Part shown: in pieces, positions 16,882 through 25,742 of the stretch
How the letters are laid out: every line of letters begins with the position of its first letter
How positions within the stretch are numbered: position 1 is the stretch's first letter
DNA from: an uncultured Clostridia bacterium
Lineage (GTDB): Bacteria; Bacillota; Clostridia; Oscillospirales; Ruminococcaceae
Direction: 5' to 3'
Assembly: GCA_947629335.1 (NCBI GenBank)
Contig: CANRDI010000008.1
Coordinates: 1 to 64,000, forward strand
DNA length: 64,000 nucleotides
The notes under the pieces: model-generated
Told to the model about the DNA's origin: nothing
Database searches by the model: none
Seen by the model: only the letters and a program-made list of their open reading frames with translations
Program-made: the position numbers and the translations under genes

Positions 16882-16957
16882 TGTTGTCAGCTGACAGTGT
16901 GCAATTTACAGTGTACAGTAATATGCAAACAGTAATTTGTGCGCTGTCGGTAACCTT

Positions 16958-16986
16958 ATTATAACACGTTGGTTTGTTTTTGTCAA
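16958..16986 (-). promoter_or_regulatory. Sigma-A promoter of ssrA
   Basis: On the minus strand TTGACA (16981-16986), a 17-base spacer and TATAAT (16958-16963): a full consensus promoter. The start would fall near 16951, about 70 bases before the mature tmRNA 5' end, so RNase P processing is expected. Confidence 0.9.
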
Positions 16987-17020
16987 GGGAAAATTATGTC
17001 CGGAAGCCGAATTTTTGGAC

Positions 17021-17050
17021 AAAAAAGCGCAAACCCTCGCAGGTCTGCGC
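17021..17050 (-). terminator. Terminator of the chemotaxis receptor gene
   Basis: On the minus strand a nine-pair stem (GCGCAGACC with GGTTTGCGC, one mismatch) is followed by six Ts. It lies 26 bases beyond the receptor stop codon. Confidence 0.75.
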
Positions 17051-17075
17051 TCCTGATGTGCCTAAAACAATCTGA

Positions 17076-19040
17076 TTACAATCTGAATTTATTCACCGCG
17101 TCACTTAAAGACGCCGCCAGAGCCGACAGCTGTTCGCTTGCCGCGGCGCTTTCCTCGGCTGTCGAAGAGGTATTCTGGATACCCGTGTTCACTTCGTTTA
17201 TATTCAGGGATATGCGGTTTACAGCCGCTGTCTGAAGGTCGTTCGCTTCGGAGATATCCTTAATTACGCGCGACACTTCCTCGACGCCGCCGACAATTCC
17301 CGAAAGCGCGTCAGACGCCGTTTGTGCAAGCTCTGCCCCTCTGTTCACTGCGTTAATTGAACTCGTAATAAGCTGTCCTGTCTGCTGTGCTGCTTCAGCA
17401 GATTTGCCCGCGAGATTTCCGACCTCGTCCGCCACAACCGCAAAGCCTTTGCCCGCTTCGCCTGCTCTTGCGGCTTCAATAGACGCATTCAGCGCAAGTA
17501 TGTTCGTTTGGAACGCTATGTCGTCAATGACCTTTATAATCTGTTCAATTTCCTGCGAGGACTTTTCAATCTCGCGGATTGCTTCCAGCATTTCAGCCAT
17601 GCTCCCTGCTCCCTCGGCAGCCTGTTTATCGGTATCCTGAGCAGTTTCAAGGGCGCGTTTGACGTTTTCGTTGTTATGCTCGGTCTTTTCGGAAATATCG
17701 TGTACTGTCTGAGCAATATCGTTTATCGCCGAAGCCTGCGATACCGCTCCTGCTGACAGTTCGGAAGAACCTGCCGCAAGCTGTGAAGCGCCTTGTCTTA
17801 CTTCCTCTGCCGACCTTCCGACGTCGCTCATAAGCGTTCGCATTGACGTGAGTATATTATTAAGCGAAGTCTTTATTCCCGTAAATTCTCCGTTGTACTC
17901 AGCATTCGGAGAAACGGTAAGATCGCCGTCTGCAATGCCGTTTAAGACATATTCAATGTCCTTTATGTACTCGCCGATTGACGTCACCATATCCGCCAGA
18001 GAATAACCCATAATCTCGATTTCATCACCTGAATGGAACTCAGGCGCGGGAGATGAAATATCTCCCCTTGCGAAGTCGGCAAGTCTGTCAGAAGCCGTTT
18101 CAATCCTCGTGCAGACGTGCTTTATATTCCTGCGCGAGAAGAAAATTGCGATAAATATGACGATAATTGTTATCCCTATGAAAACCAGCGCGGTAAGGAG
18201 AATTGTTGTCACCATAAGCGTTTTCGGAGTGCCGACCGCAATGCTCCAGCCCTCAGCGCCCTCTATCGGCGAATATCCGAAGAAATAGTCCTGTCCGTTG
18301 AAGTTTACGACGCTTGCATTGCTTTCGCCGTTTGCCATGCCGTCCGCAAGTTTTTTAAGTCCCGCAACGTTTTTGTCAAGTTCGGCATTCCCGGAAAGGT
18401 CTGTAAGAACGGGTATAGCCGTATTACTACAGGCGATAACCTGTTTGTCCTTGTCCAGAACAAAGCACACCGCGTCCTCGCCAAATTCAATATTGCTTAT
18501 CATATTCGTGAAAATATCCTCTGAAAGTTCGCCGTAGCAGAGATAATCCTGTCCGTTTGCGCTGAAATACTTGCCCATCATAACGGTAAGCGTATTGTCA
18601 GTCATACGGACAACGGGGCTTGAAACATACGTGCCCTTGCTTGCCATTGCTTCTTTGAAGTAATCGCGTTCGGAAATATCCGTGTCGTTATAGGTTTTGC
18701 CGTCAGAATAGGAAATCGCAAAGTCCTTGAATGTGCTGACAGATGCGCTCTCTTCAAGTATCTTCTTGCGCTCGTCAAGCGGTACGCTCTCGTTTACTAT
18801 GTCGGAATTTTTGATGACAACATCAAACTGCTTTGACAGCATATCAACCTGGTTTTTCACGGCAACAGCATATGACTTTGCAAGCGCTTTTGCTTCGTCC
18901 TCATACCGCAATGTCTGCACCGAGTTTGACACAACCGCAAAGCAGGTCGTCAGAATTAACCCCATTGCCAGCAACGGAATAAGAAAAATCAACGTGATTT
19001 TTTTGTAAAGGCTGAATTTCGGCTTTTGTTTTTCGCTCAT
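17076..19040 (-). CDS. Methyl-accepting chemotaxis protein (dCache-type receptor)
   Basis: A 654-residue transmembrane chemoreceptor. After a short cytoplasmic start there is a membrane helix (about residues 14-37), an extracytoplasmic double-Cache-like ligand domain (about 40-275), a second membrane helix (about 281-305), a HAMP region and a long coiled-coil signalling domain whose conserved hairpin tip reads [20 protein letters not shown]. The start is ATG 19040, preceded by AAAGGAGCG. An in-frame ATG at 19058 lacks a site. It stands alone with its own promoter and terminator. No other chemotaxis or flagellar genes are in the window, so the signal goes to proteins encoded elsewhere. Confidence 0.93.
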   Translation of the reverse strand: MSEKQKPKFSLYKKITLIFLIPLLAMGLILTTCFAVVSNSVQTLRYEDEAKALAKSYAVAVKNQVDMLSKQFDVVIKNSDIVNESVPLDERKKILEESASVSTFKDFAISYSDGKTYNDTDISERDYFKEAMASKGTYVSSPVVRMTDNTLTVMMGKYFSANGQDYLCYGELSEDIFTNMISNIEFGEDAVCFVLDKDKQVIACSNTAIPVLTDLSGNAELDKNVAGLKKLADGMANGESNASVVNFNGQDYFFGYSPIEGAEGWSIAVGTPKTLMVTTILLTALVFIGITIIVIFIAIFFSRRNIKHVCTRIETASDRLADFARGDISSPAPEFHSGDEIEIMGYSLADMVTSIGEYIKDIEYVLNGIADGDLTVSPNAEYNGEFTGIKTSLNNILTSMRTLMSDVGRSAEEVRQGASQLAAGSSELSAGAVSQASAINDIAQTVHDISEKTEHNNENVKRALETAQDTDKQAAEGAGSMAEMLEAIREIEKSSQEIEQIIKVIDDIAFQTNILALNASIEAARAGEAGKGFAVVADEVGNLAGKSAEAAQQTGQLITSSINAVNRGAELAQTASDALSGIVGGVEEVSRVIKDISEANDLQTAAVNRISLNINEVNTGIQNTSSTAEESAAASEQLSALAASLSDAVNKFRL

Positions 19041-19089
19041 ATGACGCTCCTTTTTCATGCAGGATTTTGCACTTTAATCCTATATGAAC

Positions 19090-19118
19090 ATTATAACATA
19101 ATGCACAAAAAATGTCAA
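19090..19118 (-). promoter_or_regulatory. Sigma-A promoter of the chemotaxis receptor
   Basis: On the minus strand TTGACA (19113-19118), a 17-base spacer and TATAAT (19090-19095), about 50 bases before the start codon. Confidence 0.9.
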
Positions 19119-19148
19119 TAGTTGTTTAAAATTTTTGTACTATTAGAA

Positions 19149-19223
19149 GTAAGAGGTAAGAATTTGAGCCGTGACAAGATTTCCTTTTCAAACCTTGTTT
19201 TGACCTGAACTCTTACCTTTTAC
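19149..19223. repeat. Imperfect inverted repeat between two divergent promoters
   Basis: The left arm TAAGAGGTAAGAATTTGAG resembles the reverse complement of the right arm ending CTGAACTCTTACCTTTTA. The 75-base element lies between the divergent receptor and prmA promoters. It could be a small mobile remnant or a structured regulatory region. Confidence 0.45.
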
Positions 19224-19257
19224 ATCTAAAAATATTTTGCTTTTTTGATTTCCCTAC

Positions 19258-19286
19258 TTGATTTTTAATACAAGATATGGTATAAT
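19258..19286 (+). promoter_or_regulatory. Sigma-A promoter of prmA
   Basis: TTGATT (19258-19263), a 17-base spacer and TATAAT (19281-19286). The start codon follows 31 bases later. Confidence 0.85.
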
Positions 19287-19317
19287 TATAATGTATTTTT
19301 GTACAGCGAGGTATTTT

Positions 19318-20289
19318 ATGGACAACTTCATTCAAATAGATATCTATACCTCAAGCGCGGCGATTGACGGAATTACCGCAAGGCTTGCGGATATAGGGAT
19401 AGACGGATTTGCCGTAAGAGACGGCGCGGATTTTAAGGACTTTTTGGCTGATAAAAACGCTAACTGGGATTATGTTGACGACAGCCTTATGGGGCTTGAG
19501 ACCGCAGAGCCGTGCGTTACGGTCTATGTCCACGACAACGAGCAGGGAAGAGAACAGCTAACGCAGATAAAACTTTTGATAGAAGAGCTTAGATCGGAGA
19601 ACAGCGACGGATTTTACGGAAACCTGCGCGCAGAACTTGCGAACGTTAAAGAAGAGGACTGGGCAAACAACTGGAAGAAGTATTACAAGCCGTTCCGCGT
19701 CGGAAAAACGCTTGTAGTAAAACCCTCGTGGGAAGAATATGCGGCAAACGTCGGCGACAGGATACTTGAAATAGACCCCGCGTCTACGTTTGGTACGGGA
19801 CAGCACCACACCACGAAAATGGTTATGGAGACGCTTGAAGACGCTGTAAAAGGCGGGGAGAGAGTGCTTGACCTCGGCTGCGGGAGCGGGATATTGTCCA
19901 TTGCGGCGCTGCTTTTCGGAGCAAAAGAGGCGGTCTTGTGCGATATTTTTGAAAATGCAGTAAAGACTGCGGCGGAGAATATTGAAAAAAATCATTTTGA
20001 CAAATCGCGTTATAAAGCGTTTTGCGGAAATATTATCGACAACACGGAGCTTTGCGAAACTATCGGAAGCGGCTATGACATTGTGTGCGCGAATATCGTT
20101 GCGGATGTTATAATCGGAATGAGCGGGCTTTTCGCAAAGTTTATGAACAAGAACGGAAAACTTATTGTTTCGGGAATTATCGACGAACGCTTTGACGAAG
20201 TTATGTCCGCGCTTTCGGAAAACGGATTTGAGGTCGTTTTAAAAAAGAACGAAGAGGGCTGGAATTGCGCAGAACTCAAACGAGCATAA
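19318..20289 (+). CDS. prmA: Ribosomal protein L11 methyltransferase
   Basis: A 323-residue cytoplasmic SAM-dependent enzyme that trimethylates ribosomal protein L11. The N-terminal domain recognises L11. The catalytic domain has the SAM motif VLDLGCGSGILSIAALLFG and the upstream family signature DPASTFGTGQHHTTK, plus DIVCANIVADVI (the N-I/P-P-like active loop in this family is NIVA). The start is ATG 19318, with GCGAGG upstream and behind a good promoter. A longer in-frame reading begins at the -35 box and cannot be used. No companion gene (dnaJ, rsmE) follows, although these often neighbour prmA. Confidence 0.93.
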   Translation: MDNFIQIDIYTSSAAIDGITARLADIGIDGFAVRDGADFKDFLADKNANWDYVDDSLMGLETAEPCVTVYVHDNEQGREQLTQIKLLIEELRSENSDGFYGNLRAELANVKEEDWANNWKKYYKPFRVGKTLVVKPSWEEYAANVGDRILEIDPASTFGTGQHHTTKMVMETLEDAVKGGERVLDLGCGSGILSIAALLFGAKEAVLCDIFENAVKTAAENIEKNHFDKSRYKAFCGNIIDNTELCETIGSGYDIVCANIVADVIIGMSGLFAKFMNKNGKLIVSGIIDERFDEVMSALSENGFEVVLKKNEEGWNCAELKRA

Positions 20290-20481
20290 ACACATATAAT
20301 GCCGTATAGACGTTGTACTGTGTACAGTAAATGTACGCCGCTTTAAAAGACGATTTGAATTGTGTCGGCTGCGCTTATTAAGCTCTTATGAAATACCGCC
20401 GAGTAAAAATTCGGATCAGTCGGCAAAGAGACTTCGTAACTGTACGCTTTACACCGTCACCTGCTCTAAGGAGGCGGCTAT

Positions 20482-20769
20482 ATGGAGTTTGCGGCTGTGT
20501 TTGCGGTCATTTTTCTGCTCGTTTTTGCGGCGGCTATGCTGGCGTTTCTGCTTTGGAATGCACTCAGAAGCGGCTGTACGGGGACGTTTGACATTTATGT
20601 AAAGCCGAGCGAGGATCTTGAAGATCTAATTATCTGCGCACAACACGATACTTATATCGGCGTGATATACATAATTGCTGATGAAAACAATGAGAGTCTG
20701 CGTGAACTGTCAGAGAGGCTTTCGCAAAAATACGACAATGTAAAGGTCATAAATAAAACGGACTGGTGA
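20482..20769 (+). CDS. Small membrane-anchored protein of unknown function
   Basis: A 95-residue protein with one N-terminal membrane helix (residues 3-26, mostly Ala, Phe, Leu and Val) and a soluble domain of about 65 residues that alternates strands and helices and ends VKVINKTDW. I do not recognise the family. The ribosome binding site CTAAGGAGGC is strong. The recD2 start lies three bases beyond its stop, so the two are probably made from one transcript. The preceding 190 bases (20290-20481) contain no gene and no clear promoter. Confidence 0.75.
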   Translation: MEFAAVFAVIFLLVFAAAMLAFLLWNALRSGCTGTFDIYVKPSEDLEDLIICAQHDTYIGVIYIIADENNESLRELSERLSQKYDNVKVINKTDW

Positions 20770-20772
20770 AAA

Positions 20773-22983
20773 ATGGATACATTCAAGGATTTGGTCTGCC
20801 TTTCGGGAAATGTTGAGGGCGTTGTTTTCTATAATGAGGAAAACGGTTATATCGTTCTCGATATCGACGCGGACGGAGAGCTTCTGGAAGCTGTCGGCAT
20901 AATGGGCGACGTTCGTGAGGGCGAAAGACTTACAATGTACGGCAAATATGTGACAAATGCAAAATACGGCAGACAGTTCAGCGTCGACATTTTTGAGCGC
21001 AGTCTTCCGACAGACCTTAATATGCTTGAAAAATACCTTGCTTCGGGGATACTCGGCGGAGTGGGAACGGTCTTAGCAAGGAAAATAGTGGACGCATTCG
21101 GCGAAAAGACGGCGGACATTCTCGAAAACGATCCGATACAGCTTTCCGCGCTGAAAGGGGTAACTCCCGAAAGAGCGCTTCTTATCGGAAAAGAATATCA
21201 GGGCGTTTCGGGAATAAGAAAGGCTCTTACATATTTTTCAAAATACGGCGTGCCTTATGTTTATGTTTCGGCGGCATGGAAAAAATACGGAGGCGACCTT
21301 ATCCGCGCGGCGGAGGGAAATCCGTACTGCCTTTGCGGGTGGGGGATAGATCTTCCGTTTGCAGACGCCGAAAGAATTGCCGAGATCATTGGTTTTCCGA
21401 AAAACAGCGAAGAGCGCGTCAGCGCGGGAATACTTCGTGAACTTAAAGAAGCCGTAAACGACGGACATACCTGTGTAAAGGAAACGCTATTGTGCGGTAA
21501 CGTGACGGCACGGCTCATGATAAGCGAAGAGCTGTATTATTCGGCGGTAGAATTTCTTTTGTCAGACGGAGAGATCGAAGTTTTTGAGAATGAAAGCGAA
21601 AAATATATTTTCCTTTCGGAATATTTCCGCGCGGAAAAGTTTATCGCCGAAAAGCTCGGAGAAATGATAAGGCGCTCAAAGGACGAAAACACGGATTTTT
21701 CCGAGGAAATAAACGGCGTTTCGTGGGAATGCGGGATAGAATATGACGAAGTGCAGAAAGCGGCAATAAACGGCTGTATGAACAATCATGTTTTTATCAT
21801 AACCGGCGGACCTGGAACGGGAAAAACAACGACCTTGAACGCCGTGATAGAGCTTTGCAAAAAGCGCGGACTGAAAATAAAGCTCGCCGCTCCTACAGGC
21901 AGAGCCGCAAAGAGGATAGCCGACCTTACGGAAGCCCCCGCGCAGACCATTCACAGACTTTTAGAAGCCGATCTTTCGACAGGAGAGAATGTTTTTCGGA
22001 GAAATGAGGATAATCCTGTTTCATGCGATGTCCTTATCATAGATGAAATGTCAATGGTGGATACGCTTTTGTTCGCGTCGCTTTTAAGAGCGGTAAAAAG
22101 CTCTACAAGGCTCATTCTCGTCGGCGACAGCGATCAGCTTCCTTCCGTAAGCGCGGGAAATATCCTGCGCGATCTGATAAGCTGTGGGAAAGTTCCGAAA
22201 ACCGAGCTTACAAAAATATTCCGACAGGCGGCAAAAAGCCTTATCGTTACAAATGCCCACGCTATCGTAAAGGGAGAAATGCCCGAACTAAACGACAGAA
22301 AAAACGATTTTTTCTTTATGTATTCCGATAGCGAAGAACATTCAATGAAGCTCGTTTGCGAGCTTTGCTCGGCGAGACTTCCGAAAAGCTACGGCTATGA
22401 TCCGATCGGAGATATACAGGTTCTTTGTCTTTCAAGAATGGGAACGGTCGGAACGGCAAAGCTTAATTATGAGCTTCAAAAAGCGCTCAATCCTCCGTCG
22501 CACGACAAACGCGAGATAAAATATGTAAATACGCTCTTTCGTGAGGGCGATAAGATAATGCAGAACAAGAACGACTATGATGTCGAATGGCGGCGTGGAA
22601 ATGAAAAATCCCACGGCATATATAACGGCGATATCGGAACGGTAATAGACGCGGACAGGACGAATATGCGGCTTCTCATTGATTTTGACGGCAGGAGAGC
22701 GGTATATGACGGAGATATGCTCAAAAATATAGAACACGCTTTCGCCATGACCGTACATAAAAGTCAGGGAAGCGAATATCCCGCAGTAATAATACCTCTC
22801 CCAAACGGCATGGAAAGGCTTTCATACAGAAATATCCTATATACTGCGGTAACGCGTGCGAAAGCGACCCTTATCGTAATAGGAACGGAAAACAAGATCC
22901 GCGCTATGCTTTCAAACGACCGCCGCGACGAAAGAATGTCATGCTTGAAAGCAATGGTAGTGAATAATTTTGAACAGAGCTGA
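20773..22983 (+). CDS. recD2: ATP-dependent RecD-like DNA helicase
   Basis: A 736-residue superfamily 1B helicase that unwinds DNA 5' to 3' and acts in repair outside RecBCD. The N-terminal region holds the RecD2-specific OB-like and helix-hairpin-helix domains (ASGILGGVGTVLARKIVDAFG near residue 90). Motifs in order are Walker A GGPGTGKTTTLNAV (about 348), Walker B DVLIIDEMSMVD, motif III LILVGDSDQLPSV, and the C-terminal TVHKSQGSEYPAVIIP and YTAVTRAK of motifs V-VI. The length is normal for RecD2. It overlaps comF by 14 bases. Confidence 0.94.
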   Translation: MDTFKDLVCLSGNVEGVVFYNEENGYIVLDIDADGELLEAVGIMGDVREGERLTMYGKYVTNAKYGRQFSVDIFERSLPTDLNMLEKYLASGILGGVGTVLARKIVDAFGEKTADILENDPIQLSALKGVTPERALLIGKEYQGVSGIRKALTYFSKYGVPYVYVSAAWKKYGGDLIRAAEGNPYCLCGWGIDLPFADAERIAEIIGFPKNSEERVSAGILRELKEAVNDGHTCVKETLLCGNVTARLMISEELYYSAVEFLLSDGEIEVFENESEKYIFLSEYFRAEKFIAEKLGEMIRRSKDENTDFSEEINGVSWECGIEYDEVQKAAINGCMNNHVFIITGGPGTGKTTTLNAVIELCKKRGLKIKLAAPTGRAAKRIADLTEAPAQTIHRLLEADLSTGENVFRRNEDNPVSCDVLIIDEMSMVDTLLFASLLRAVKSSTRLILVGDSDQLPSVSAGNILRDLISCGKVPKTELTKIFRQAAKSLIVTNAHAIVKGEMPELNDRKNDFFFMYSDSEEHSMKLVCELCSARLPKSYGYDPIGDIQVLCLSRMGTVGTAKLNYELQKALNPPSHDKREIKYVNTLFREGDKIMQNKNDYDVEWRRGNEKSHGIYNGDIGTVIDADRTNMRLLIDFDGRRAVYDGDMLKNIEHAFAMTVHKSQGSEYPAVIIPLPNGMERLSYRNILYTAVTRAKATLIVIGTENKIRAMLSNDRRDERMSCLKAMVVNNFEQS

Positions 22984-23686
22984 GATAGACTCCATACAAA
23001 AGAGAATTATTTCGATCGTTTATCCGAATGTCTGCCCGTTTTGCGGAAAGGTCACGGCATGGAACAAATATTGGTGTGAAAGCTGTTATGAACATCTTCC
23101 GTATGTGAAGGACGAGCTTATGCCGATCGAAAATATTTCGCGGTTTTACGCTTGCTGTTATTATCTGCATCGCGTCAGAAAAGCTGTGCATATGCTGAAA
23201 TTCAGCACTAAAATATATCCCGCCGAGGCGTTCGCCCGCATGATGGAAAAAATGCTCGCGGACGAGCTTAAAAATGCGGATATTCTCGTACCCGTTCCGA
23301 GCGGATCTTTAAGCGTGATCGACCGAGGATTTGCTCCTGCGGATAAGATAGCGAAGATCATTTCGGTGAAAAGCGGCGTTCCTTTGGTAAAGGCGATAAA
23401 AGCGCGCAAAGAAAAGCTCGAACAAAAAGAACTGAGTATAAGAAAAAGAGCCGAAAACGCCAAAAACAGCTTTTGTCCCGCAAAAAATACCGACGTAAAA
23501 GGGAAAAGGATAATCCTGATAGACGACGTTTGTACCACGGGAAGCACGCTGTCGGCTTGCGCGGAGATACTTCTCAAAGCGGGCGCAAAAGATGTCGCGG
23601 CGGCGGTTTTTGCAAAAACAAAGAATTATTCGCATAAAAAACAGCCGCAGACCTCCCAAAAACACGCGGGAAAAAAGAACGGTTGA
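22970..23686 (+). CDS. ComF family protein (phosphoribosyltransferase-like)
   Basis: 238 residues. An N-terminal zinc-binding pair (CPFCG and WCESC, residues 17-39) precedes a phosphoribosyltransferase fold with the PRPP loop IILIDDVCTTGSTLSACAE (about 182-200). In competent bacteria ComFC helps take up single-stranded DNA, while in others its role is unclear. It starts at a TTG inside the recD2 end and is probably translationally coupled. The recD2-comF pairing suggests a shared DNA-processing role, which is an inference. Its C-terminus is basic and encoded over the promoter of miaB. Confidence 0.85.
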   Translation: MNRAEIDSIQKRIISIVYPNVCPFCGKVTAWNKYWCESCYEHLPYVKDELMPIENISRFYACCYYLHRVRKAVHMLKFSTKIYPAEAFARMMEKMLADELKNADILVPVPSGSLSVIDRGFAPADKIAKIISVKSGVPLVKAIKARKEKLEQKELSIRKRAENAKNSFCPAKNTDVKGKRIILIDDVCTTGSTLSACAEILLKAGAKDVAAAVFAKTKNYSHKKQPQTSQKHAGKKNG

Positions 23687-23711
23687 TTTTTTCGGAAAAT
23701 TGAGGTATAAT
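23683..23711 (+). promoter_or_regulatory. Promoter of miaB, predicted to give a leaderless transcript
   Basis: TTGATT (23683-23688), a 17-base spacer and TATAAT (23706-23711). The miaB ATG is at 23717, only five bases after the -10 box, so the predicted transcription start lies at or next to the start codon. The -35 box overlaps the comF stop codon. Confidence 0.75.
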
Positions 23712-23716
23712 ATTTT

Positions 23717-25114
23717 ATGACGACAAGGATCTCCCCCGAAGAAATGGCGCGACAGCGCTCTTTCTCGGAAAAAATAAGCAGGATATATGAAAACAGAAGC
23801 TCGCCGCCTCTGGCGCACGTCCATACGTTCGGCTGTCAGCAGAATGTAAGCGACGGCGAGAAGATAAAGGGAATGCTCGCGCAAATGGGCTGCGGATTTT
23901 CTCAAAGTCCCGAAGGCGCGGATATTGTTATTTTTAACACCTGTGCCGTGAGGGAAAATGCCGAGGACAGAGTTTTCGGAAATCTCGGAGCGCTAAAGCA
24001 TGAAAAAGCAAAAAATCCGGATATGATAATTGCTGTGTGCGGCTGTATGACCGAGCAGAAGCATATTGTCGAGCGGATAAAGAAAAGTTTTCCGCATGTT
24101 GACCTCGTTTTCGGCACAAACGCTCTATATACCCTGCCTGAGCTTATTTACGGACAGCTTACGGACAGAAAGCGCGTTTTTTCCGTTTCGGAAAGCGACG
24201 GGGTTATAGCAGAGGGACTTCCGATACTGCGTGAGAACAGCATATCCGCGAGCATACCTATCATGTACGGCTGCAATAATTTTTGCAGCTATTGTATCGT
24301 GCCGTATGTAAGGGGCAGAGAGCGTTCGCGCGAAAAATCGGACATAATTGCCGAAGTAAAACAGGCTCTTAAAGACGGCGCAAAGGACGTTTGGCTTTTG
24401 GGACAGAACGTAAATTCATACGGAAAAGAGCTTGGGACAAGTTTTTCGGAGCTTTTGCGGGAAATAAACGATATAAGCGGAGAATTTCGCATAAGCTATA
24501 TGTCAAGTCACCCGAAGGACGCTACAAAAGAACTTATAGACGCTATAGCAGAATGTGAAAAAGTGACGCGGCATTTCCATCTGCCCGTACAGAGCGGCTC
24601 GGACAGAATATTAAAACTTATGAACAGGCATTATGACCGCGCACATTATCTTGAAACCGTCGGATATATACGAAGCAAGATTCCCGACTGTGCGCTGACT
24701 TCCGATATTATAGTCGGATTTCCGGGAGAAACGTATGAGGATTTCAAGGACACGCTTTCGCTCATAGAGCAGGTGAGATTTGATTCGCTGTATACGTTTA
24801 TCTTCAGTCTCCGTAAAGGCACAAAGGCGGAAAAAATGCCCGATCCCGTTTCCGCGGAGGAAAAAGGAAAATGGTTCAGAGAGCTGCTCTCCGTACAAGA
24901 AGAGATCGGAATGAATATGTACGAAAAATATGTCGGAAAGACGCTTCGCGTGTTGTGTATGGGACAAGGCAGAACGGACGGAACATTGCTTACGGGAAAA
25001 ACTCCGCAGAACGTTATTGTCGATTTTGCGGGAGAAAAAGATCTTATCGGAAAATTTGTGAATGTAAAGATAGAAAAAGCGCTCAACTGGGCGCTTTTGG
25101 GAACAATAGACTGA
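23717..25114 (+). CDS. miaB: tRNA-2-methylthio-N6-dimethylallyladenosine synthase
   Basis: A 465-residue radical SAM enzyme that methylthiolates i6A37 of tRNAs reading UNN codons, acting after MiaA. The N-terminal MTTase domain has the three cluster cysteines in FGCQQN, NTCAVRE and CGCMTE. The radical SAM cysteines are in CNNFCSYCIVPYVRGRERS, and a C-terminal TRAM domain follows. I use ATG 23717 because the upstream residues ISPEEMARQR are conserved-looking, although no ribosome binding site precedes it. ATG 23744 is the alternative. miaA is in the same cluster at 30506. Confidence 0.94.
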   Translation: MTTRISPEEMARQRSFSEKISRIYENRSSPPLAHVHTFGCQQNVSDGEKIKGMLAQMGCGFSQSPEGADIVIFNTCAVRENAEDRVFGNLGALKHEKAKNPDMIIAVCGCMTEQKHIVERIKKSFPHVDLVFGTNALYTLPELIYGQLTDRKRVFSVSESDGVIAEGLPILRENSISASIPIMYGCNNFCSYCIVPYVRGRERSREKSDIIAEVKQALKDGAKDVWLLGQNVNSYGKELGTSFSELLREINDISGEFRISYMSSHPKDATKELIDAIAECEKVTRHFHLPVQSGSDRILKLMNRHYDRAHYLETVGYIRSKIPDCALTSDIIVGFPGETYEDFKDTLSLIEQVRFDSLYTFIFSLRKGTKAEKMPDPVSAEEKGKWFRELLSVQEEIGMNMYEKYVGKTLRVLCMGQGRTDGTLLTGKTPQNVIVDFAGEKDLIGKFVNVKIEKALNWALLGTID

Positions 25115-25225
25115 CGACCCCATAAGTTCTTATAAGAGCCGACAAGTTTTTTGAACGGCATTTTCGGGCAGGCGGGATTTTCGTCGGTCAAAGAAAATTA
25201 TAATTAAATTTAGGAGGATATTATT

Positions 25226-25645
25226 ATGACAGTTATTGAAGCGGCAAGAGCGCTCGGAAAGGTAGTTCAGGCGGACGAGCGTTATATCGCCTATGCAAAG
25301 GCAAAAGAGGCAAATGACGCGGACGCTGAGCTTCAAAACCTTATCGGAGAGTTCAATCTTATCCGTCAGAACGTCGCGCTTGAAAGCGACAAAGCTCCCG
25401 AAGAGGTTGACGGAGAAAAGGTAAAAGAGCTGAGCAAAAAAATGCAGGAAGCATATGAAAAAGTTATGGCAAACGAAAATATGGCGCTTTTTACTGTGGC
25501 GAAGCAGGGAATGGATAAGCTTATGAGCGAAATAAACACCATTCTGACCTATTCGGTAGAAGGAATGGATCCGGAGACCTGTCCGTCCGCTCCGCCCGCG
25601 GCGGAATGTTCGGGAAGCTGCTCGACATGCGGAGGGTGCGGCTGA
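25226..25645 (+). CDS. ylbF: YlbF/YmcA family regulator with a cysteine-rich tail
   Basis: A 139-residue helical protein of the Com_YlbF family. In Bacillus, YlbF, YmcA and YaaT form a complex that carries iron-sulfur clusters and guides RNase Y. The body (residues 1-115) is a helical bundle. The tail reads PAAECSGSCSTCGGCG, with five cysteines, a candidate metal or cluster site. It lies just before mutS, an arrangement I know from related clostridia. TTAGGAGGATATT is a strong ribosome binding site. A hairpin follows the gene. Naming it ylbF rather than ymcA is tentative. Confidence 0.8.
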   Translation: MTVIEAARALGKVVQADERYIAYAKAKEANDADAELQNLIGEFNLIRQNVALESDKAPEEVDGEKVKELSKKMQEAYEKVMANENMALFTVAKQGMDKLMSEINTILTYSVEGMDPETCPSAPPAAECSGSCSTCGGCG

Positions 25646-25659
25646 TAAGGTCTTTTGCG

Positions 25660-25710
25660 GGAATTATCGGAGAGCGTTTTTGTTAAGCGTTTTTTCCGAT
25701 AATTCCTTGA
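25660..25710 (+). terminator. Hairpin between ylbF and mutS
   Basis: GGAATTATCGG (25660-25670) pairs perfectly with CCGATAATTCC (25696-25706), with a T-rich loop and a weak T run after it. It may be a partial terminator or attenuator. Confidence 0.55.
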
Positions 25711-25742
25711 TTTGTTTGAGTTAATTTTCGAGGTCTGCAAAA

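Noticed and set aside
16428-16894. Plus-strand open frames over the tmRNA gene
   Set aside because: The DNA is tmRNA on the other strand. The frames have no ribosome binding site.
16905-20330. Shared 11-mer GTGTACAGTAA in the ssrA leader and after prmA
   Set aside because: Only two copies, no common position relative to genes. It could be chance.
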